Part shown: piece by piece, positions 14,602 through 19,020 of the stretch
Layout of the letters: every line of letters starts with the position of its first letter
How positions within the stretch are numbered: the stretch's first letter is position 1
Source of the DNA: F23-B02 sp045642545
Lineage (GTDB): Bacteria > Bacillota > Clostridia > Oscillospirales > Oscillospiraceae
NCBI GenBank assembly: GCA_045642545.1
Contig: JAZUJB010000020.1
Span: forward strand, 1-19,020
Direction of reading: 5' to 3'
Length of the DNA stretch: 19,020 nucleotides
Program-made: the position numbers and the translations under genes
Notes under the pieces: generated by a model
Seen by the model: only the letters and a program-made list of their open reading frames with translations
What the model was told of the DNA's origin: nothing
The model's database searches: none

Positions 14602-16429
14602 CGCAGCGACCTCCCTTCAAAAGCCTTGCGGCACCGCAGGCAGAGCACTGCTTGCGGCAGTCGGGTGAAAGCTCGGACTTGTAGCACTGCTCTTTTTCGT
14701 GCCACAGATGCTCCTTGCGTACGCCGACATCAACAAGACTCCACGGCATAACCTCGTCCTTCTCGCGCTCACGGTGAGCATAGAAGCTCGGGTCTACGCC
14801 TGCATCGTCAAACGCCTTCATCCAGCGGTCAAAGGAGAAATAGTCTCCCCATGCCTCGAGTCTGCCGCCTGCGCGCCAGACATTTTCTATTACTCTGCCC
14901 ATTCTTCTGTCACCGCGAGACAGAGTTGCCTCGATATAGCTGGTCTGCGGGTCGTGCCAGTTATACACAACATTCTTTGCCTTTATTGCCTCACGCAGGA
15001 GATTTACCTTGCGGATATACTCGTCCATCGTGTTTTGAGCTTCCCACTGGAACGGGCTGTGCGGCTTGGGAACAAAGCAGGAGGTTGAAACAGTGATGCG
15101 CACTCCCCTGTTCTTGTTCTTTGCATAAAGTCGCCATGTGTGCAGAACCTGATTTGCAAGCTCTGCTATGCCGAGAATATCCTCGTCCGTTTCAGTCGGC
15201 AGGCCAAGCATGAAGTACAGCTTGACATTGTTCCAGCCGCCTTCGAATGCGAGCTTGCAGGTATTCAAGAGGTCTTCCTCGGTTACATTCTTGTTGATTG
15301 CATCGCGCAGACGCTGACTTCCTGCCTCGGGTGCAAAGGTAAGTCCGCTTTTGCGTGTTTTCTGAATGCGGTGCATTATCTCGATTGAGAAGTTGTCCGC
15401 ACGCAGGGACGGCAGTGAAATGCCTATGCTGCGAGGCTCGCAATATTCAAGCAGTCCGTCGCAAATAGTGGACAGATTTCGGTAATCGCTTGAGCTTAAT
15501 GACAGAAGAGTTATATCCTGGCAGCCTGTATTCTTAAGCAGTGCCTTGCCCTGCTCGATGAGCAGCTCGGGGCTTTTTGCTCTTATCGGGCGGTAGGTAT
15601 GACCTGCCTGACAGAAGCGGCAGCCGCGAACACAGCCGCGGAAAAGCTCAAGATTTACGCGGTCATGAATGACCTCGGTTGAGGGTACAATGGGCTTGAG
15701 CGGGAAATGCACAGAGTCCATATCGGTAATAATGCGCTTGGTTACGCGCTCGGGCGCGCCCTCGGCAATCTCAAACTCGCGGATTGTGTTGTCCTCGTTC
15801 AGAACGGGTTTGTAGAAGCTCGGGACATAAATTCCGCCTATTGTTGATGCCTTCTTGAGAAATTCTGCCTTGCTCCAGCCGTTCAGCTTGGCCTCGCGCA
15901 GAAGCTCAAGCAGCTCGTTATTCATCTCCTCACCCTCGCCGAGCAGGAAGATATCGATAAAATCAGCCATGGGCTCGGGATTGAGCGCAGCAGTGCCGCC
16001 TGCAATAACAAGAGGCAAAAGCTCGGTTCTGTCGGCACTGTGAATGGGCAGTCCTGCCATATCCATCATATCAAGCACGGTGGAATATGCCATTTCGTAG
16101 CCTATTGAGAAGGCAAGCACATCATGTTCGGAAATAGCATCGCCGCTCTCAAGAGCGTAAAGAGGTACCCCCGCCTTCTTCATCTCGTCATACATATCCC
16201 CCCACGGCGCAAAGACGCGCTCGCACCATACATAGGGCAGCTCGTTCATTGTTGAATAAAGAATGCCCATGCCGAGATTAGACATACCTATCTCGTAGGT
16301 GTCGGGAAAACAGAAGGCTACGCGGATATCCACATCGTCCTTATTCTTGATTATCTGATTATATTCACCGCCCGTATAGCGTGCAGGCTTCTGCACCTTG
16401 GGCAGTATGCGTTCAAGTCGTTTATCCAT
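14594..16429 (-). CDS. B12-binding domain radical SAM protein (TIGR03960-like)
   Basis: This is a 611-residue enzyme with an N-terminal cobalamin-binding-like domain (VDIRVAFCFPDTYEIGMSNLG, then VIAGGTAALNPEP and FLLGEGEE). A radical SAM core follows with the cluster motif Cys266-x3-Cys270-x2-Cys273 (RGCVRGCRFC). A C-terminal cysteine cluster, Cys591, Cys595, Cys598 plus Cys609, could hold an additional metal or Fe-S centre. The family is conserved in Clostridia, but its reaction is unknown to me. GGAG is about 8 bases before the ATG. It lies 32 bases after the SpoIVFB-like gene and is coupled to the DUF2344 partner, so these probably form one operon. Confidence 0.9.
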   Translation of the reverse strand: MDKRLERILPKVQKPARYTGGEYNQIIKNKDDVDIRVAFCFPDTYEIGMSNLGMGILYSTMNELPYVWCERVFAPWGDMYDEMKKAGVPLYALESGDAISEHDVLAFSIGYEMAYSTVLDMMDMAGLPIHSADRTELLPLVIAGGTAALNPEPMADFIDIFLLGEGEEMNNELLELLREAKLNGWSKAEFLKKASTIGGIYVPSFYKPVLNEDNTIREFEIAEGAPERVTKRIITDMDSVHFPLKPIVPSTEVIHDRVNLELFRGCVRGCRFCQAGHTYRPIRAKSPELLIEQGKALLKNTGCQDITLLSLSSSDYRNLSTICDGLLEYCEPRSIGISLPSLRADNFSIEIMHRIQKTRKSGLTFAPEAGSQRLRDAINKNVTEEDLLNTCKLAFEGGWNNVKLYFMLGLPTETDEDILGIAELANQVLHTWRLYAKNKNRGVRITVSTSCFVPKPHSPFQWEAQNTMDEYIRKVNLLREAIKAKNVVYNWHDPQTSYIEATLSRGDRRMGRVIENVWRAGGRLEAWGDYFSFDRWMKAFDDAGVDPSFYAHREREKDEVMPWSLVDVGVRKEHLWHEKEQCYKSELSPDCRKQCSACGAARLLKGGRCDG

Positions 16430-16461
16430 TGTAAATCTCCAATATGTTTATCTTTGTAATT

Positions 16462-17052
16462 CTACATCACACGAAGGCTTTTTACAATACCCGTTTGTGC
16501 AATTAAAACCCATATTCCCGCAATGAGCAATGCAGGCCCGAACTGTGCCCGAATATACACCGCGCCCGAAAACAACAGTATTGCCCCCGTTGTTACTCCG
16601 AAAATGTCAAGCACTGTATCGGCTCGCTTGCTGCCGAGAACAGAACTAAGAACGCATTGCAGTGCTCTGCCGCCGTCAAGCGGGAGTGCGGGGAGCATAT
16701 TATACGCTGACAGTACGAGGCTAAAGCCTGCGGTTTTTATAAGCAGTGTATTCTGCGTAAGATTTCCGAAATACGATGCGGTGTAGGCAAGCAAAAGCCC
16801 GAATAACGGCCCTGCTAGCAACGCGGCAAGCTGCGCCGCAGCAGTGTTTAAGCCCGAATAGCGCATACACAGTCCCGATACTCCGAAGCGCAGCTTATGC
16901 ACCGTACCGCCGCAAAGGCGTATTGCCGCAACATGCCCTGCCTCGTGAATGCATATTGCCGTTATTAGTGCAAAAAGGCTTGAAAATCCCCCAAAAAAGT
17001 AAATAACCGAGAGCAATAGTATTGCCCCCGCGCTGATGTCTGCTCTGTTCAT
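16462..17052 (-). CDS. M50 intramembrane metalloprotease, SpoIVFB-like
   Basis: This is a polytopic membrane protein of 196 residues. It has the zinc motif HEAGH (36-40) in a hydrophobic segment, and NMLPALPLDGGR (118-129), where Asp126 is the expected third ligand. The pattern is that of SpoIVFB, the intramembrane protease that activates pro-sigma-K in spore formers. The CBS domain of longer M50 members is absent. Its ATG overlaps the stop of the M23 gene (ATGA), a strong sign of coupling. The M23-M50 order equals spoIVFA-spoIVFB. Whether this strain sporulates cannot be decided from the window, so no gene symbol is given. Confidence 0.85.
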   Translation of the reverse strand: MNRADISAGAILLLSVIYFFGGFSSLFALITAICIHEAGHVAAIRLCGGTVHKLRFGVSGLCMRYSGLNTAAAQLAALLAGPLFGLLLAYTASYFGNLTQNTLLIKTAGFSLVLSAYNMLPALPLDGGRALQCVLSSVLGSKRADTVLDIFGVTTGAILLFSGAVYIRAQFGPALLIAGIWVLIAQTGIVKSLRVM

Positions 17053-17864
17053 ATGTAAAATTCGGGGTTAAGGTAAGTATTGCCCTGCATAAGTTCAAAG
17101 TGAAGATGCGGCCCCGTTACTGCTCCCGTTGCACCCGATAGCGCGATTACATCGCCCTTTTTCACATTTCCGCTGCCCTTTAGAAGCTCGCTGCAATGGG
17201 CGTACAGCGTGCGGTAGCCGTCAGCGTGGTCGATAATCACATACTTTCCGTAGCTGTCGCATTCTCCGCAGGCATAAATTCTGCCGTCGGCAAAGGCCTG
17301 CACCTTCTCCCCCGTATTGACCGCAAAGTCAGTGCCGTAGTGATATTTGACCTCGTTTGAAATCGGATGAACTCTGTAACCGAAGCCGGACGAGGTATAA
17401 CCCTGCACGGGGCTTGTATAATCAAACGGAAGCTCAGTCAGCTCGTATGACACATCCGACGGCACCTTGTACTTCGAATACTCCTCCTGCGATTTAAAAA
17501 ACGCCGCTACCTTCGGTGGAGTTGTCGGCTCGGGTGTTGGCGTCGGAGTAGGTGTTGGAGTTGGCTTAGGATTTGGTGTAGGCTCGGGTGTAGCAGTTGG
17601 TGTGGGTGCAGGTGTCTGATAGGTATTTGCCTCAACGCTGTCATCCATATCTAAAAAGTCAAACACCTCGTATATTCCCTCTTTTATTCCCTCTTTGGTG
17701 AGCGATTGGCCGAGCGCAATTATTGCCTGTGTCTGCTCCTTTTCCATTTCCAGCGCAGCGCTTATGTATTCACGCATAGCATCTGCCGCCTGCGGCGATA
17801 GCATTTTAATTGCAGTCAGCACTATGAATATCCCCGCGGATATATAAAGCTTTATTTCCTTCAT
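17049..17864 (-). CDS. Membrane-anchored M23 (LytM-type) peptidase, SpoIVFA-like position
   Basis: This 271-residue protein has an N-terminal membrane segment (about 7-24), then a helical region. A low-complexity Pro/Thr linker (84-117) precedes the M23 domain (about 150-270). The peptidase motifs are complete: His175 and Asp179 in HYGTD, His223 in YAHCSE, and His253/His255 in GPHLHFEL. Enzymes of this type cut peptide cross-links in peptidoglycan. GAGGTG is about 7 bases before the ATG. Its place before a SpoIVFB-like M50 gene suggests a SpoIVFA-type regulator, but SpoIVFA of Bacillus has a degenerate M23 domain whereas this one is intact. It could instead be a cell-wall hydrolase. No good promoter box was seen directly upstream. 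Confidence 0.85.
   Translation of the reverse strand: MKEIKLYISAGIFIVLTAIKMLSPQAADAMREYISAALEMEKEQTQAIIALGQSLTKEGIKEGIYEVFDFLDMDDSVEANTYQTPAPTPTATPEPTPNPKPTPTPTPTPTPEPTTPPKVAAFFKSQEEYSKYKVPSDVSYELTELPFDYTSPVQGYTSSGFGYRVHPISNEVKYHYGTDFAVNTGEKVQAFADGRIYACGECDSYGKYVIIDHADGYRTLYAHCSELLKGSGNVKKGDVIALSGATGAVTGPHLHFELMQGNTYLNPEFYI
17514..17615 (-). repeat. Pro/Thr-rich repeat tract inside the M23 gene
   Basis: About 34 codons, mostly alternating Pro and Thr with some Glu, Asn and Lys, give a GGTGTTGG-like repetitive plus strand. Such linkers span the cell wall between the anchor and the catalytic domain. The DNA repeat could change length by slippage in multiples of three or out of frame. Confidence 0.75.
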
Positions 17865-17928
17865 GGCTTGTCACCTCATATTATCATATTTGAGGATAGG
17901 CAAGCATATGCGTAATTTTAAATAAGCC

Positions 17929-17957
17929 TTGACAACGCAAGATATGCTTATTATAAT
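17929..17957 (+). promoter_or_regulatory. Consensus sigma-A promoter of the tRNA-Pro gene
   Basis: TTGACA (17929-17934) and TATAAT (17952-17957) are both perfect matches to consensus with a 17-base spacer. They end 14 bases before the mature tRNA, as expected for a strong stable-RNA promoter. Confidence 0.93.
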
Positions 17958-17971
17958 AGAAAAGCTGATTT

Positions 17972-18047
17972 CGGGGTGTAGCGCAGCTGGTAGCGCGCTT
18001 GGTTCGGGACCAAGAGGCCGGGAGTTCAAGTCTCCCCACTCCGACCA
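17972..18047 (+). tRNA. tRNA-Pro (anticodon CGG), reads CCG
   Basis: The 76-base sequence folds as a standard cloverleaf. The acceptor stem CGGGGTG pairs with CACTCCG (one G-U). The D arm is GCGC...GCGC, and the anticodon arm CTTGG-TTCGGGA-CCAAG has anticodon CGG. The T arm is GGGAG-TTCAAGT-CTCCC. A discriminator A and encoded CCA follow. It has its own promoter and terminator and stands alone, with no other tRNA nearby. tRNA 3' ends are frequent integration targets, and a small accessory module follows. Confidence 0.97.
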
Positions 18048-18050
18048 GAA

Positions 18051-18092
18051 AAAAGCTTGTAAACTCAACGGTTTGCAGGCTTTTATTTTTTT
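18051..18092 (+). terminator. Intrinsic terminator of tRNA-Pro
   Basis: AAAAGCTTGTAAAC (18051-18064) pairs with GTTTGCAGGCTTTT (18071-18084), with two G-U pairs and a 6-base loop. It is followed by a T-rich stretch (TTTTATTTTTTT). Confidence 0.9.
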
Positions 18093-18110
18093 GCTCATCG
18101 GTGCAAAATA

Positions 18111-18138
18111 TGTTTAGGTAAACAAATTAGGTAAACAA
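18111..18138. repeat. Tandem TTAGGTAAACAA repeat with nested palindrome
   Basis: TTAGGTAAACAA occurs at 18114-18125 and again at 18127-18138, a period of 13 bases. The first copy overlaps the inverted repeat TGTTTA-GG-TAAACA (18111-18124). It lies in the non-coding stretch between the tRNA terminator and the next terminator. The function is unknown; an operator or a recombination site are possibilities. Confidence 0.6.
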
Positions 18139-18179
18139 TTATCTGAAAATTTTTCTAAGTGCCTACATTATATAAATAT

Positions 18180-18208
18180 AGCGGAAGCATTAAGCTCCCG
18201 CTTTTTTT
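18180..18208. terminator. Intrinsic terminator at the 3' end of the 86-residue gene
   Basis: AGCGGAAGC (18180-18188) and GCTCCCGCT (18194-18202) form a 9-bp stem with one mismatch and a 5-base loop. Seven T follow in the plus direction. In the minus direction the stem is followed by an AU-rich stretch. It lies 14 bases beyond the stop of the minus-strand gene and could also serve as a back-up for the tRNA transcript. Confidence 0.75.
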
Positions 18209-18216
18209 GCATTGTA

Positions 18217-18477
18217 TTACACCACATCTGTTGCAGCGTCCATAATAGCATTAACCTCTGCTTCGATTTCCCAAGCGATATTGCTAATCATATAGCTAAT
18301 CTCATCGCCCACGCTTTCATATGTTCCGGCAGGAGCTTTATTGGGCGCATCTGCGATAAACTCAATAGCATTTGCAAGCCATGTTATGCGCTCCAAGCGG
18401 TCAAGAGGCGTTGCACAAAAATTGCTCTCTACGCGTTCTTCTCTGAGAAACTCCTTAAGTGTCATTTGCTTATTCAT
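18217..18477 (-). CDS. Small acidic protein of unknown function
   Basis: I do not recognise this 86-residue protein. It has no signal peptide or membrane segment. By my count it has 16 Asp/Glu against 7 Lys/Arg, so it is strongly acidic. The N-terminus (MTLKEFLREERVESNF) and the C-terminal half (ISYMISNIAWEIEAEVNAIMDAATDV) are both predicted to be helical. AAGGA lies about 10 bases before the ATG. It has a terminator and a good candidate promoter, and it is divergent from a ribbon-helix-helix gene with which it shares repeated sites. That layout resembles accessory modules such as phage- or island-encoded regulator/effector pairs, but no function can be assigned. Confidence 0.7.
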   Translation of the reverse strand: MNKQMTLKEFLREERVESNFCATPLDRLERITWLANAIEFIADAPNKAPAGTYESVGDEISYMISNIAWEIEAEVNAIMDAATDVV

Positions 18478-18522
18478 TTTTGCAGTTCCTTTCTATCGGC
18501 GTATTGCCTTGTGATGTGTCAA

Positions 18523-18551
18523 TGTTAACATAGATACGCCCATATATCAAT
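18523..18551 (-). promoter_or_regulatory. Candidate promoter of the 86-residue gene
   Basis: On the minus strand TTGATA (18551-18546) and TAACAT (18528-18523) are separated by 17 bases. One copy of the 16-bp repeat (18532-18547) fills the spacer, so a bound repressor would block polymerase. Confidence 0.6.
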
Positions 18552-18583
18552 ATGGAATACTGCACAAAGATACGCCCATATAT
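18532..18583. repeat. Duplicated 16-bp operator-like sequence AGATACGCCCATATAT
   Basis: The same 16 bases occur exactly at 18532-18547 and 18568-18583, 36 bases apart. Related fragments occur nearby: GCCCCATATACGCG (18602-18615) at the plus promoter and the reverse-oriented GGCGTAT (about 18498-18504). Their position between two divergent genes, one coding for a DNA-binding protein, suggests that they are its binding sites. Confidence 0.7.
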
Positions 18584-18599
18584 TTAGCTGTTTTGTATA

Positions 18600-18629
18600 T
18601 TGCCCCATATACGCGCTGTATGCTAATAT
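18600..18629 (+). promoter_or_regulatory. Candidate promoter of the ribbon-helix-helix gene
   Basis: TTGCCC (18600-18605) and TAATAT (18624-18629) have an 18-base spacer, ending 30 bases before the start codon. The spacer holds a degenerate copy of the repeat found upstream. Confidence 0.5.
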
Positions 18630-18659
18630 AAGGTGATTATATACGCGAGGAGGTCTAAT

Positions 18660-18881
18660 ATGCCCGAAGATAAGAAAAGCAGTTACAGAGGCTTTACAGA
18701 GGCGCAGGCGCGAGCACACAAGAAGTATATTGCAAACTTCGTTGAGGTCAAAGTGCGTATGTCTGCGGAGCATCGGGAAGAAGTCCGGCAGCACGCAGAG
18801 CAACGCGGCGAGAGTCTGAACGGCTTTATTAACAGAGCCATTGATGAAACAATGGAGCGCGATGCAGACAACGGCAAGTAA
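18660..18881 (+). CDS. Ribbon-helix-helix (Arc/CopG-like) DNA-binding protein
   Basis: This 73-residue protein has a typical ribbon-helix-helix core: a strand at FVEVKVR (27-33), helix A at SAEHREEVRQHAEQ (35-48), the Gly50 turn, and helix B at SLNGFINRAIDETM (52-65). Such proteins bind short DNA repeats as dimers and commonly repress their own promoter. The N-terminal FTEAQARAHKKYI extension is seen in related clostridial accessory proteins. The ATG at 18660 is fixed by GAGGAGG ending 6 bases before it; the frame is open further upstream but without a ribosome-binding site. It is divergent from the acidic 86-residue gene. No toxin-like partner directly follows it in the window. Confidence 0.85.
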   Translation: MPEDKKSSYRGFTEAQARAHKKYIANFVEVKVRMSAEHREEVRQHAEQRGESLNGFINRAIDETMERDADNGK

Positions 18882-18900
18882 ATACAAGGCATAAAAAAGA

Positions 18901-18945
18901 GCCCTCACAGCGCATTGTAAGCGTTGTGGGGGCATTATTATTTGT
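18901..18945 (+). terminator. Intrinsic terminator of the ribbon-helix-helix gene
   Basis: GCCCTCACAGCGC (18901-18913) pairs with GCGTTGTGGGGGC (18921-18933), allowing two G-U pairs, with a 7-base loop. A modest T-rich stretch (ATTATTATTTGT) follows. From here to the right edge no gene is supported. Confidence 0.7.
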
Positions 18946-19020
18946 CAACCCATATCAGAAAGACATTCAGCAAGGGTGGTATTATCTATTTCCGGAACAA
19001 TAATCTCCATGAATCACAGC

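Noticed and set aside
17865..17928. Promoter for the M23-M50-radical SAM operon
   Set aside because: Several -10-like sequences (TATGAT, TAATAT) exist, but none has a convincing -35 box at 16-18 bases.
18660..18881. Complete type II toxin-antitoxin system
   Set aside because: An RHH protein is present, but no toxin-like gene follows it, and the divergent acidic protein shows no known toxin motif.
18949..19020. Possible end of a minus-strand gene at the right edge
   Set aside because: All three minus frames hit stops within this stretch, and the longest piece is about 20 codons without a ribosome-binding site. A short HGDYCSGN string resembles a phosphotransferase motif but is followed at once by a stop.

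Overview
The window looks like chromosomal DNA of a Gram-positive anaerobe of the class Clostridia, most likely the Oscillospirales/Ruminococcaceae side. This is inferred from the gene order tig-clpP-clpX-lon-yihA, the lepB-rbgA-rnhB-yraN cluster, the SpoIVFA/SpoIVFB-like pair in front of a B12-binding radical SAM gene, a DUF1540 protein, strong Shine-Dalgarno sites and sigma-A type promoters. No rRNA, CRISPR array, insertion sequence or complete prophage was seen. Nearly all housekeeping genes lie on the minus strand, so the text below reads from high to low coordinates.

Right edge (about 17,929-19,020). A tRNA-Pro(CGG) gene on the plus strand has a consensus promoter and its own terminator. 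Beyond it is a small accessory-looking module: an 86-residue acidic protein of unknown function (minus) and a divergent ribbon-helix-helix protein (plus). They share a 182-bp control region with a 16-bp sequence present twice. This is the least ordinary part of the window. No complete gene is visible past 18,882.

13,942-17,864 (minus). Four tightly packed genes: a membrane-anchored M23 peptidase with a Pro/Thr linker (SpoIVFA-like position), an M50 intramembrane protease (SpoIVFB-like), a B12-binding radical SAM enzyme and its DUF2344 partner. The last gene runs directly into the rplS promoter.

13,412-13,934. rplS (L19) has its own promoter, a structured leader of about 100 nt and a strong bidirectional terminator.

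9,449-13,410. Promoter, then lepB-rbgA-rnhB-yraN-thrC, with start/stop overlaps or very short gaps. It combines protein export, 50S assembly, RNA/DNA hybrid removal and threonine synthesis.

8,476-9,420. A metallophosphoesterase (minus) and a divergent Cys-rich DUF1540 protein (plus).

1-8,472 (minus). A clear sigma-A promoter starts tig-clpP-clpX-lon-yihA-M50 protease-scpA-scpB. Nascent-chain folding, the ClpXP and Lon proteases, a ribosome-assembly GTPase, a site-2-type protease and the condensin-associated ScpAB proteins could all be on one transcript. Intergenic hairpins lie between tig/clpP, clpP/clpX and clpX/lon. scpB runs off the left edge.
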